NCBI GenBank assembly: GCA_024277915.1
Contig: JAJRUG010000044.1
Coordinates: forward strand, 1 to 64,000
DNA length: 64,000 nt
Reading direction: 5' to 3'
Origin: Gammaproteobacteria bacterium
GTDB lineage: Bacteria > Pseudomonadota > Gammaproteobacteria > Steroidobacterales > GCA-2729495
Position numbers and translations under genes: made by a program. The notes beneath the pieces were generated by a model. It ran no database searches. It was not told the origin of the DNA and worked only from the letters and a program-made list of their open reading frames with translations. How positions within the stretch are numbered: position 1 is the stretch's first letter; each line of letters starts with the position of its first letter. Shown here piece after piece: positions 16,607 through 25,077 of this stretch.

Positions 16607-17818
16607 TTGGCTTTAAACAGAGCATCGAGTCTTGACCCCCTGTACGATGACCAGCGGAAACGCGGGTTTCGGGGTCTCCGTTTTTCTTCATTTCTGGAAG
16701 ATGATTTTCGCCGGTCGTACGCTTCGACCGGCATGAAAACAGCTCGGCCGATTCTCATAACAATCGGCCTGGTGGTTCTGGCAGTCACTGCGTACACGCT
16801 TCTGGCCGGAAAAATCTCACCTTTCATGATGGCGTATGAGTTACTGGTGCTATTGCCGGTTCTGATCGGAACGTTGCTCGTCTCCTATCGGCCCAAACGT
16901 TATGCCATCTATCAACACATGTTGGCGCTCAATGCATTGCTGATAGGCCTGATTGTTACGTCGATTACAACCCGAGCCAGTCTGGGCGGGATGCCCTACT
17001 TCTTTGCAGCAGAAATCGGATATATATTCGCGGTCTGGTTAGTACTCGGCCTGTTGTTCAGGCACGCGATGATTGTTGCCTCCGTTATCTCCCTTGCCTG
17101 TTTGTTTGGAATCGCCAATTGGGGTTTTTCTCCGCAAGAAGCCTTGTTTAACAGCATTATGCTGATACTGGTGAACTTACTCGGCGCATATAGCTGTTAT
17201 CAACTTGAATATGCTGCTCGCAAGGCATTTCTGGAGTCACAATTACTGAACCAACTTGCAGAGCGCGATGGGTTGACCTCGCTTCACAATCGCCGGAGTT
17301 TTGACGACTACATAGAACGTATCTGGCGTCAGTCACGAAGAGAACAGACTCAGCTGACGATCATGATGATCGATATCGATCACTTCAAGGCATACAACGA
17401 TTTTTATGGTCATCAGGCAGGCGATGATGCCCTGAAAAAGGTAGCTGACGTGATATCAATGGGAGCCCAGCGTCCATTGGACTTTTCTGCTCGATATGGC
17501 GGGGAGGAGTTTTCACTGGTGTTGTTTGGCCCGGTTGGCGGCTACGGATATGATCTTCCTGACCAGATCCGAAAAGCTGTGGAGAGTCTCAAGATCCCTC
17601 ATGAGGCATCTTCCGTTGGCAAATACATGACCATTAGTATTGGGGTCGCCCTGGTGATGCCTGGCGACGAGCGAAGCCAGGCCGGCGCGATCCAGATGGC
17701 TGACGAGGCGCTGTATCAAGCCAAGGAAGATGGTCGAAATCGCGTTGTTGTGAAGGAATCTGTACACGCCCATATCCAGACAGGCCGCTTCCGCGCTCCC
17801 AAACGACTTACAGCATAG
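16607..17818 (+). CDS. Membrane diguanylate cyclase (six-span sensor plus GGEEF)
   Basis: Makes the second messenger c-di-GMP from two GTP. About six transmembrane spans occupy residues 45-195, forming a membrane sensor of unknown ligand. The GGDEF domain follows (about 215-385), starting RDGLTSLHNRRSFDDY. The catalytic GGEEF lies at about 298-302. An RxxD inhibitory site (RPLD) lies five residues before it, so product inhibition is expected. The start is taken as TTG 16607 with AGGA upstream; the next in-frame ATG (16733) would remove the N-terminal 42 cytoplasmic residues. No EAL domain is present. The gene is monocistronic. Confidence 0.88.
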   Translation: MALNRASSLDPLYDDQRKRGFRGLRFSSFLEDDFRRSYASTGMKTARPILITIGLVVLAVTAYTLLAGKISPFMMAYELLVLLPVLIGTLLVSYRPKRYAIYQHMLALNALLIGLIVTSITTRASLGGMPYFFAAEIGYIFAVWLVLGLLFRHAMIVASVISLACLFGIANWGFSPQEALFNSIMLILVNLLGAYSCYQLEYAARKAFLESQLLNQLAERDGLTSLHNRRSFDDYIERIWRQSRREQTQLTIMMIDIDHFKAYNDFYGHQAGDDALKKVADVISMGAQRPLDFSARYGGEEFSLVLFGPVGGYGYDLPDQIRKAVESLKIPHEASSVGKYMTISIGVALVMPGDERSQAGAIQMADEALYQAKEDGRNRVVVKESVHAHIQTGRFRAPKRLTA

Positions 17819-17825
17819 CTCTCAG

Positions 17826-18245
17826 CTACCAGTGGCCGGTATTGGTCATCGACAACCAGGGTTCCTGTGGTGTCAGCGGGTCTCCTGCCTGCAGTAACTC
17901 TATGGATATATTATCCGGTGAGCGAATGAATGCCATATAGCCATCTCTGGGTGGTCTGTTGATGACCACCCCGGCATCCATGAGCATCTGGCAATATTCA
18001 TGAATATCGTCAACCTCATATGCGATATGACCGAAGTTGCGGCCTTCCTCATAAGGCTGTGGATCCCAGTTATAGGTCAGCTCGATCACGGCTGATTCAT
18101 CCCCGGGAGCAGCAAGAAACACTACTGTAAACCGCCCTTTTTCTACCTCAACACGCCGCAGCTCCTGGAGTCCCAGCTTGTTGCAATAGAATTCCAGTGA
18201 CTCATCGAGATTCGAAACACGAACCATTGTATGCAGGTATTTCAT
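17826..18245 (-). CDS. gloA: Lactoylglutathione lyase (glyoxalase I)
   Basis: A 139-residue metalloenzyme converting the methylglyoxal-glutathione hemithioacetal to S-lactoylglutathione. Both halves of the vicinal oxygen chelate fold are visible: MKYLHTMVRVSNLDESLEFY with the first metal His, AVIELTYNW with the first Glu, NFGHIAYEVDDI with the second His, and ISIELLQ with the second Glu. ATG 18245 begins at the conserved family N-terminus; ATG 18254 and TTG 18263 lie upstream in frame. It converges with the diguanylate cyclase gene, 7 bp away. Confidence 0.92.
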   Translation of the reverse strand: MKYLHTMVRVSNLDESLEFYCNKLGLQELRRVEVEKGRFTVVFLAAPGDESAVIELTYNWDPQPYEEGRNFGHIAYEVDDIHEYCQMLMDAGVVINRPPRDGYMAFIRSPDNISIELLQAGDPLTPQEPWLSMTNTGHW

Positions 18246-18322
18246 GGTGCCCATTGCTTGCATTGCTCCCGGTGCTGGGTAAAGCTTCCCTGGTCGGCCA
18301 TTTCGTTTACCAGGGTTATTGT

Positions 18323-19006
18323 TTGCAGTATATCAAAGCTATTTGCCTCGACCTGGATGATACACTTTGGGATGTTGCTCCGGTTATTCACCGTGCTGAG
18401 CTTGCCGTCTACGCATGGTTTGCCGAACACTATCCGCAGGTGACTCAGATCTATTCGAAAAAAGAGATGAGTGAATTGCGCCATAGCGTAGTGGCAGAGT
18501 TTCCTGATCAGAGTCACGATCTTTCAGCACTGAGAAAACGTACATTCGAAAAAATGGCAATCGTGGCGAACTGCCCGTCGGAAATGGCGTCTCAGGCATT
18601 CGAAGTATTTCATAAGGCCCGAAATGAGGTCAGCATATTCGAAGATGTAGTGCCTGCATTGCAGTGGCTCGGTGCGCGGTACCAACTGTTCGCATTGACA
18701 AATGGAAACGCTGATCTGGAGCAGATTGGTTTGGCAGATTATTTTGATCATGTATTTACAGCGAAGGATCTGGGCGCTGCAAAACCTGACCCGATCGTAT
18801 TTGACTCTGTTTGCCGGCACATCGGCCTGGAGTATTCCGCTGTACTGCATGTTGGCGACAATCCCCGGCACGATATCGAACCGGCCAGGCTACTGGGTAT
18901 GGGTACCATCTGGGTGAACAGAAAAAACTGCCCCTGGCCGGACTCGCTGGCACAACCTGATCATATGGTTCCCGACCTGCGAACCCTTGTGGAGCTGCTT
19001 TCCTGA
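18323..19006 (+). CDS. HAD-superfamily (IA) phosphatase
   Basis: A 227-residue hydrolase. Starting at TTG 18323 (LQYIKAICLDLDDTLW) places HAD motif I, DLDDT, at the usual distance from the N-terminus; CAGGG stands in front. Starts further upstream would overlap the glyoxalase promoter region. Motif II is ALTNGN (about 127), motif III the KPDP lysine (about 153) and motif IV GDNPRHDI (about 177). A helical cap lies between motifs I and II. It resembles YigB-type phosphatases acting on FMN or sugar phosphates; the exact substrate is unknown. Its stop overlaps the next start by one base (TGATG). Confidence 0.82.
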   Translation: MQYIKAICLDLDDTLWDVAPVIHRAELAVYAWFAEHYPQVTQIYSKKEMSELRHSVVAEFPDQSHDLSALRKRTFEKMAIVANCPSEMASQAFEVFHKARNEVSIFEDVVPALQWLGARYQLFALTNGNADLEQIGLADYFDHVFTAKDLGAAKPDPIVFDSVCRHIGLEYSAVLHVGDNPRHDIEPARLLGMGTIWVNRKNCPWPDSLAQPDHMVPDLRTLVELLS

Positions 19007-19935
19007 TGAGTTGCAGCGACCGGGTCATTATTTATGTTCCGGGTATGAAACCCAAACCACCCGCAGAATTGCACCACCCGGCGCTGTGGCGCGCCATGAA
19101 GGAAGGTATACGTCGATCCGATCCCGCAGTTGCAAAAGAACTAGAGCAGGCGGATTGCCTTCAGCTTATTTCCTGGACCTGGCGCTTCTACAGGAGTTAT
19201 TACGATTTCAGCCTGGATCAGCCGGGTATCGACAGGATTTTCAGTCTGGCCGGCCCAGAGGAAGCGGATATTGCAGAGGCAATGGCCTGGCACAAGAAGC
19301 TGGCGCGCCTGACCTACATGATTATGGATGCATTCCCGTTTCTGATCGGTTTGATCGCTAATCAGAAAATCAAGGCAACACTTGCCGAGACGCGGAGGTA
19401 TTTTCGCAATGAACATGGAATTGCCACACGAATCCGGCGGATGGTCATCGATGCTTTGACGGATGCCTGGAGTAATGAGAAGCGTGTCTTGCTGATTGGT
19501 CATAGTCTTGGTTCCGTCATAGCCTATGATGCACTCTGGGAGCTGAGCAGACGCGCGGACACTCGGGGTCAGGTTGATCTGTTCCTGACTTTAGGGAGCC
19601 CGCTTGGCCTGAATTTCGTCAAAAAAGGATTGCTTGGAACCGGGCATCAGGAAGAAATGCGTTATCCAACCAATATCAGGCGCTGGAAAAACCTGTCAGC
19701 TGTCGGTGAACTTACAGCACTTGATCGAAGTTTTGCGGATGATTTTTCAGAGATGGTTGATCTTGGCCTGGTCGAAAGTATTGAAGATCAAGGTGACCTG
19801 TTCAATTTCTTCCGGGGCCCGGATGGCCTCAATGTACACAAATGTTACGGATACCTGATCAACGTAAAAGTCGGCGCAACCATCGCTGAGTGGTGGCGCG
19901 CAAGCCCGGTAGGAGAGGCTTCCAGCCCCGAATAA
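19006..19935 (+). CDS. Alpha/beta-hydrolase-like protein with GHSLGS nucleophile elbow
   Basis: A 309-residue protein, coupled to the HAD gene by a TGATG overlap. The nucleophile elbow LIGHSLGSVIAYDALW lies at about residues 163-178, with a further TLGSPLGLNF stretch typical of lipase/PGAP1-like hydrolases. A His near the C-terminus (NVHKCYGYL) could complete the triad. The first strand (VIIYVPGMKPKP) fits the oxyanion loop position. A short hydrophobic stretch around 105-120 (YMIMDAFPFLIGLIAN) may contact the membrane. The substrate is unknown. Its last 21 coding bases form one arm of the terminator hairpin. Confidence 0.75.
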   Translation: MSCSDRVIIYVPGMKPKPPAELHHPALWRAMKEGIRRSDPAVAKELEQADCLQLISWTWRFYRSYYDFSLDQPGIDRIFSLAGPEEADIAEAMAWHKKLARLTYMIMDAFPFLIGLIANQKIKATLAETRRYFRNEHGIATRIRRMVIDALTDAWSNEKRVLLIGHSLGSVIAYDALWELSRRADTRGQVDLFLTLGSPLGLNFVKKGLLGTGHQEEMRYPTNIRRWKNLSAVGELTALDRSFADDFSEMVDLGLVESIEDQGDLFNFFRGPDGLNVHKCYGYLINVKVGATIAEWWRASPVGEASSPE

Positions 19936-19957
19936 TCAGTTCGAGGCTGGAAGCCTC
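19915..19957. terminator. Stem-loop with perfect 13-bp arms between convergent genes
   Basis: GAGGCTTCCAGCC (19915-19927) and GGCTGGAAGCCTC (19945-19957) pair perfectly around a 17-base loop. The left arm is coding sequence of the hydrolase and the loop contains its stop codon (TAA). No long T-run follows, so termination would need Rho or act mainly as a bidirectional barrier with the convergent OmpA-like gene. Confidence 0.55.
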
Positions 19958-19977
19958 TCATCCGTGGCATTGTCTTT

Positions 19978-21210
19978 CTATTGAACCGTTTCCAGTTGCG
20001 GGCTAATGATAATGTCGATACGCCGGTTTCTCGCTCTGCCCTGTTCTGAAGCGTTGTTTGCAATTGGCCGTGTATCGCCGTAGCCGGTTGCCTTGATGCG
20101 GTGGGCCGGGATTCTGAGTATGTCCACAAAATAGGTCATTACCGAGTCTGCCCGCTCCTGTGACAAGCGCAGGTTCATTGTATTTGATCCCTGCGCATCC
20201 GTATGCCCTTCCACGATGAGATCAGAGCGTGGAAATATGCTGATTGCACGGTGTACTTTTTCCAAAAGCGGACCAGATGCCTTGCTGATTTCGGCAGATC
20301 CACTGGTGAAGCGGAGTCCTGCCAGTCTGAGGATGATGGTGTCAGATTCGCGCCAGACGGCAGCCTCATTTTCATTGAACATGGTTTCTATCTGCAGAAA
20401 CTGTTCGCGGATACGCGCCTGAGACTGCAAATTACTGACCAGGTTTCTTCGTTCACTGGCAGCACCTCTTAATCGCTGATCCAGTTCCCTGAGTTCATCT
20501 TCCAGCCCCGCAACCTGAATAACGCGTTGCTGGAGATCATCGGTTAATTGACTGTTTTCCTGCTGAAGTCGCTCCAGCTCTTTATTGATCAGCCGGAAGG
20601 TATCGCCATGGTGAGTGGAAAGGTCAGCGGTCACATTTGCAGTTTCAGCGGTCTTTTTGAGATATGACCCCCAGTCCATAATGATGCCTTCGACAGTCAG
20701 GTCTTTTTCGCGTACCTGTTTGGCAAGTGCGGTGATGTACATTGCTTGCGTTACCTGATCCCGGGCTTTGGCAGCCAGAGCACTCGCTTTTTCTGTGTCG
20801 TAGCGATCTGCGCGCAGGGCATTCGAGGCTTCAAGTAACAACATTTGTGCCTGATTGAATGATCGGATCGCAAATTTCTCAGCTTTCTGTTTCTCGGCAG
20901 TAGCGATCAGGCTTGCCGTCTTGCCCAGAAGTTGCTGTTTTATGGCTTCCAGCTCCGCTGTTAAAAACAGTTTCTCCGCGCGTGTGGCCTGTTCTCGGGC
21001 AGTATCGAGATTACCGTTTCGGGAGGCCTGTTCAGATTTTTCCAGCCGCTTCCCGGCCGCTTTCCAAGACTCGCTGGCGAGTCGGGCAGCGCCTGCTTGC
21101 TCCGCCTTTATACGGGCATCGATCGCGTCAGCAAGAGCGTCTTGCGCTACTGAATCAGCAGAAATCACCGCCAGGGCGATGATCAGCAGTATTCGGGCAA
21201 ATTGCATCAT
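19978..21210 (-). CDS. OmpA-domain protein with long coiled-coil
   Basis: A 410-residue envelope protein. A signal peptide covers about 1-23. Residues 25-270 are Ala/Glu/Gln/Lys/Arg rich and strongly helical, with heptad-like stretches such as RLQQENSQLTDDLQQRV. The C-terminal OmpA-like peptidoglycan-binding domain spans about 295-400: LRFTSGSAEI, VEGHTDAQGSNTMNLRLSQE and GYGDTRPIANN with NRRIDI. The Asp and Arg that grip diaminopimelate are present. It probably tethers the cell wall, with the coiled coil spanning the periplasm. The N-terminal part resembles DUF4398-type repeats. It is monocistronic. Confidence 0.85.
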   Translation of the reverse strand: MMQFARILLIIALAVISADSVAQDALADAIDARIKAEQAGAARLASESWKAAGKRLEKSEQASRNGNLDTAREQATRAEKLFLTAELEAIKQQLLGKTASLIATAEKQKAEKFAIRSFNQAQMLLLEASNALRADRYDTEKASALAAKARDQVTQAMYITALAKQVREKDLTVEGIIMDWGSYLKKTAETANVTADLSTHHGDTFRLINKELERLQQENSQLTDDLQQRVIQVAGLEDELRELDQRLRGAASERRNLVSNLQSQARIREQFLQIETMFNENEAAVWRESDTIILRLAGLRFTSGSAEISKASGPLLEKVHRAISIFPRSDLIVEGHTDAQGSNTMNLRLSQERADSVMTYFVDILRIPAHRIKATGYGDTRPIANNASEQGRARNRRIDIIISPQLETVQ

Positions 21211-21288
21211 GGAATCAAGCCTGTGGCGGTTTTCAGGGGTATAGCATGACTTTTTCGTAACACTGCGGCAAGCGATAAAACCGACAAT

Positions 21289-21537
21289 ATGTGGCTTGGC
21301 TCACAGTATCCCGATCCACAAGCCGATAGTCTCGGGTTCATGCTTGCGAAGTACTACACAAGGTTTCTGCTTCGATCCACAGAGGAAGAGTACGCAGATG
21401 AGTACAGCGGTGTAGTGGAGCTGAACCACGACAATGGCCGCTTGCTGGATCCCTCGGAGATTGAAGCTTTGCTCGCGGACAATTTTCAGCGAGAGATCGA
21501 CGATGTCGAACTGCTGAACTGGTCCCGGTTACATTGA
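21289..21537 (+). CDS. Small acidic protein, unknown function
   Basis: An 82-residue acidic protein (EEEYADEY, LLDPSEIEALLADNF) without signal peptide or membrane span. It has no domain I recognise. It is divergent from the OmpA-like gene and followed by a strong terminator, so it is a separate short transcription unit. Assigning it as a gene rests on the clean ATG start, length and position; no clear Shine-Dalgarno precedes it. Confidence 0.55.
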   Translation: MWLGSQYPDPQADSLGFMLAKYYTRFLLRSTEEEYADEYSGVVELNHDNGRLLDPSEIEALLADNFQREIDDVELLNWSRLH

Positions 21538-21641
21538 TGTTTGTAGCGAAGGTGCTTCGAGCAACAGGTTTTGGATACGAATTTTAAGGTGTGAATTCTG
21601 CAGCGTAGCATCTGTGCTGCAAACTGGCTTCCCCCTGTATT

Positions 21642-21669
21642 GCCCGGCCTCACGGCCGGGCTTTTTTTT
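21642..21669 (+). terminator. Rho-independent terminator
   Basis: GCCCGGCC (21642-21649), a 4-base loop, GGCCGGGC (21654-21661) and eight T residues make a textbook intrinsic terminator. It closes the small-protein unit and insulates lipA. Confidence 0.92.
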
Positions 21670-21733
21670 GCCGTATCGAAGCTGGTGAGTCCGTGAGAGA
21701 ATAGCCGGATTCTAGTAGCTGGTAACTACCAAC

Positions 21734-22732
21734 GTGAGTCAATTCAAAGGGATACCTGTAGAGAGCGGTGAAAAATACCGGACACATACGGGTATTTCTG
21801 CAATCAAGAATGGAGTCAAGAAACAGCCTGTGGCAAAGGAGCGACCAGGGGAACCACTGGTGGCGGGTCGGAAGCCTGCCTGGCTACGGGCAAAATTTCC
21901 CGGCGGCAGCAAATTTTCTGCTGTCCAGGATATTGTTGGCGAGCATCAGCTGAGCACCGTCTGTGAGGAGTCGATGTGTCCTAACATCGGGGAGTGCTGG
22001 GCCAGCGGCACCGCTACGATCATGTTGATGGGTAATGTGTGCACCAGGGCCTGCCGGTTCTGTGCTGTTGATACCGGCAATCCCGGCGGTCAGCTGGATA
22101 GCCGGGAGGCGGAAAATGCGGCACGATCAGTCCGGTTGATGGGGTTGCGATACGTCGTGCTGACCTCGGTTGACAGGGATGACATAGCAGATGGTGGTGC
22201 TGCGCATTTTGCAAACTGTGTCCGGGTGATCAAACGCGAGAATACGGGTACCGCTGTAGAGGTGCTGACACCGGATTTCCAGGGTGTGGAATGCAGCATT
22301 GAAACGGTTCTTGCATCACACCCGGATGTATATGCTCACAACATGGAAACGATTGAGCGATTGACTGCGAAAGTTCGTGATCCCCGTGCCGGGTATCGGC
22401 AGTCATTGAAGGTGCTTGAGTACGTGAAAAAACAGCAGCCGGACATTCTGACCAAGACCAGCCTGATGCTTGGATTGGGGGAGACAGAAGACGAGGTCCG
22501 GCGGGTGATGACGGATTTACGGGGCACTGGTGTCGATATTCTGACTTTGGGTCAATACCTGAGGCCTACGCGGTATCATCTTCCGGTCATCGAGTATATT
22601 CATCCTGATCAGTTTGTATCGTTTCGGGAGCAGGGTCTGGATATGGGGTTCAGGGAAGTGGTTTCCGGCCCCCTGGTGAGATCGAGCTATCGTGCCGAGC
22701 GAGCGCTTGAGGGCACGAATGTTGGTCTTTAG
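21734..22732 (+). CDS. lipA: Lipoyl synthase
   Basis: A radical-SAM enzyme that inserts two sulfur atoms into octanoyl groups on lipoyl domains. The auxiliary 4Fe-4S cluster uses [13 protein letters not shown] (C-x4-C-x5-C). The radical-SAM cluster uses CTRACRFC (C-x3-C-x2-C), and the C-terminal RSSYRAE holds the serine ligand. At 332 residues it is near the usual 320, with a slightly longer N-terminus from GTG 21734. No lipB lies beside it, unlike many gammaproteobacteria, so octanoyl transfer is encoded elsewhere. It is followed by sohB, 76 bp downstream, in the same direction. Confidence 0.96.
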   Translation: MSQFKGIPVESGEKYRTHTGISAIKNGVKKQPVAKERPGEPLVAGRKPAWLRAKFPGGSKFSAVQDIVGEHQLSTVCEESMCPNIGECWASGTATIMLMGNVCTRACRFCAVDTGNPGGQLDSREAENAARSVRLMGLRYVVLTSVDRDDIADGGAAHFANCVRVIKRENTGTAVEVLTPDFQGVECSIETVLASHPDVYAHNMETIERLTAKVRDPRAGYRQSLKVLEYVKKQQPDILTKTSLMLGLGETEDEVRRVMTDLRGTGVDILTLGQYLRPTRYHLPVIEYIHPDQFVSFREQGLDMGFREVVSGPLVRSSYRAERALEGTNVGL

Positions 22733-22808
22733 CAGATCACTGGCGGCACACCATTAATACAGGATTGACGTGAATGCACGTCGCAGGATTCTATTGGAGC
22801 AGGATTAA

Positions 22809-23846
22809 ATGACCGAGTTTTTTTTGAGTTACGGATTGTTTCTGGCCAAGGCAATTACCATTGTTGTTGCAATCATTATTGTGCTGATTATGGCGATCGG
22901 GATGTCCCGAAAGGATCATGCTTCCGGAACGCTGACAGTAGAGAAGCTGAATGACAAATACCGGGATATAGCGCGTATTCTTCGACATGCAGTGTTGGGC
23001 AAGGGAGCGAGGAAGAATGAAGACAAGAAGGAAAAAAAGGAACGCAAGCAACGGGAGAAGCTGGCTGACGCAAAGGATGGCGAGCAGCGCAAACGTATTT
23101 TTGTTCTGGATTTCAAAGGCGATATACGCGCATCAGCGGTTGCATCACTAAGAGAAGAGATTACCGCCATCGTGTCGACAGCAACGCCTGAAGACGAGGT
23201 TGTCATCAAGCTTGAGAATTACGGCGGGCAGGTGCATGAGCATGGACTGGCGGCTTCCCAGCTGTTGCGGATCAAGGATCGCAATATTCCGTTGACAGCA
23301 ATTGTGGACAAGGTTGCGGCAAGTGGCGGGTATCTGATGGCCTGTATTGCAGACAGGATTATTGCTGCTCCGTTTGCGGTCATTGGTTCGATTGGCGTCG
23401 TCACCCAGATTCCGAACTTCAGCAGGTTGCTGGAAGACAAAGGGGTGGATTTTGAGCAGATAACGGCCGGAAAGTACAAACGAACAGTTACGATGTTCGG
23501 CAAGACGACCGACGAGGATCGCGCCAAGCTCAAAGAGGAGCTTGAGGATGTGCACGGGTTGTTCAAGGAGTTTGTCGGGCGATACCGGCCTGAAATTGAC
23601 ATTGATAAGGTTTCAACAGGTGAGCATTGGTATGGAACCATGGCACTGGATATGGGATTGATTGATGTACTGGGATCCAGCGATGATTATCTGCTAAATG
23701 CCGCTGATGATGCTGATCTTTTCAGTATCAGGTATCAGGGCAAGCAAAAACTGCAGGAGAAAGTCATGTCGGCGATGCAGGGTGCGGTTGAGCGGGCGGA
23801 ACTTCGACTGTCTCAGTATCGCTATGAGCGAAAATTCCGGCGGTAG
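22809..23846 (+). CDS. sohB: SohB-like inner-membrane serine protease
   Basis: A 345-residue S49-family peptidase. An N-terminal membrane anchor (about 10-32) precedes a highly charged linker (RKNEDKKEKKERKQREKLAD). The protease core includes KVAASGGYLMAC with the nucleophile Ser near residue 171, and AGKYKRTVTMFGKTTDED with the candidate general-base Lys near 222. E. coli SohB is a periplasmic peptidase first found as a multicopy suppressor of degP loss. A clear GGAGCAGG ribosome binding site precedes the ATG. It lies between lipA and an L,D-transpeptidase. Confidence 0.92.
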   Translation: MTEFFLSYGLFLAKAITIVVAIIIVLIMAIGMSRKDHASGTLTVEKLNDKYRDIARILRHAVLGKGARKNEDKKEKKERKQREKLADAKDGEQRKRIFVLDFKGDIRASAVASLREEITAIVSTATPEDEVVIKLENYGGQVHEHGLAASQLLRIKDRNIPLTAIVDKVAASGGYLMACIADRIIAAPFAVIGSIGVVTQIPNFSRLLEDKGVDFEQITAGKYKRTVTMFGKTTDEDRAKLKEELEDVHGLFKEFVGRYRPEIDIDKVSTGEHWYGTMALDMGLIDVLGSSDDYLLNAADDADLFSIRYQGKQKLQEKVMSAMQGAVERAELRLSQYRYERKFRR

Positions 23847-23867
23847 AACCCAGGAATACGCGACGTT

Positions 23868-24992
23868 GTGACAAACATGAGCGGACTATTGAGTCGGGCG
23901 GTATTCCTCGCAGCTGTGCTTTTCGTGTTGTCGGGATGCGGCTTGACAGAGGGTATCCGGTCGGCAAACCCTGAATCTTCAGTGACTCAGGAGCAAAGAA
24001 TTGAACTTGCTCCTATACCTCGCAACCGTTTCGTCCTGCGGGACAAGTCTCAGGAGTTAATTGGCGAACTGCAGGTAGTCAGAGCTAACCACGAAGACAC
24101 CTTTGTCGATATTGCCCGGAGCTACGGGCTCGGGTTTGATGAATTGGTAGCGGCGAATCCTGATGTGGATCCCTGGCTGCCGGGCGGGGGAACACCGATC
24201 ATACTGCCGACTCGCCATATCCTGCCTGATGCTCCCAGAGAGGGGATAGTGCTGAATATTGCCGCTCGAAGGCTTTTCTACTTTCCTGAGCCTGATGCGG
24301 ATGGTCAGATGGTCGTCTGGACCTATCCGATTGGTATCGGCCGTGAAGGCTGGGCCACGCCGACAGGTGTAACTACGATCGTTTCCAGGGCGAGAGATCC
24401 AATCTGGTATGTTCCGTTGTCAATTCGGAACGAATACGCAGCGGCTGGTAATCCCATATCACGACGGGTTCCACCAGGCCCGGATAATCCTCTGGGCCGC
24501 TTTGTTCTGGGTCTGGGAATGCCGGGTTATCTGATACACGGCACCAACAAGCCGGCAGGTGTCGGCATGCGGGTGAGTCATGGGTGCGTTCGTTTGTTTC
24601 CCGAGGATATTGAGCATCTGTACGGTGAAGTCGGGCCCGGTGTTTCTGTCCGGATAGTTGATGAGCCTTTTCTGGCCGGTTGGGACAACGGTGATCTTTA
24701 TCTCGAAGCGCATGCTCCACTTGATGAGCAAGAGGCATTCTGGTCGGAGTTGATAGCGAAGAAAATTACCGGTGTTCTGGACAGACAGTCTGATTCTGTT
24801 ACGCCGGATGCATTACAAGCCAGCTCGAAAAAAATTGCCGATGCTAAAAACGGTTTCCCGGTTTCAATAGCTGTTAGTCACCCGAGTATTCAGGTAACCA
24901 TAGAGCAAGCTCGCCAGATAGAGAATATCGTTACCTATGAGTGGATGGCAGATGAGTCAGTCGGTCAACAGGAATTACCGTTCAGCCCCTGA
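23868..24992 (+). CDS. L,D-transpeptidase (YkuD) lipoprotein
   Basis: A 374-residue cell-wall enzyme of the ErfK/YbiS type. It has a lipoprotein signal ending in VLSGC near residue 24. A LysM-like segment (about 70-115, ANHEDTFVDIARSYGLGFDE) is followed by the YkuD catalytic domain (about 120-260), with IHGTNKPAG and SHGCVRLF; the active Cys is near 239. Such enzymes attach Braun lipoprotein or form 3-3 crosslinks in peptidoglycan. GTG 23868 and ATG 23877 are both possible starts. It follows sohB by 21 bp and may be cotranscribed. The ~100-residue tail is not a known domain. Confidence 0.92.
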   Translation: MTNMSGLLSRAVFLAAVLFVLSGCGLTEGIRSANPESSVTQEQRIELAPIPRNRFVLRDKSQELIGELQVVRANHEDTFVDIARSYGLGFDELVAANPDVDPWLPGGGTPIILPTRHILPDAPREGIVLNIAARRLFYFPEPDADGQMVVWTYPIGIGREGWATPTGVTTIVSRARDPIWYVPLSIRNEYAAAGNPISRRVPPGPDNPLGRFVLGLGMPGYLIHGTNKPAGVGMRVSHGCVRLFPEDIEHLYGEVGPGVSVRIVDEPFLAGWDNGDLYLEAHAPLDEQEAFWSELIAKKITGVLDRQSDSVTPDALQASSKKIADAKNGFPVSIAVSHPSIQVTIEQARQIENIVTYEWMADESVGQQELPFSP

Positions 24993-25077
24993 GTTCCGCC
25001 GACCGTGAAAATTGAGTGCCGCAATACTATTACTTTCTGGCCGGTACGCCTGTTAAACTACGCATTGTGTTGTTGTT

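Noticed and set aside
16447-16827. 126-codon minus-strand frame
   Set aside because: It runs antisense through the diguanylate cyclase N-terminus and the composition looks like a shadow of that gene.
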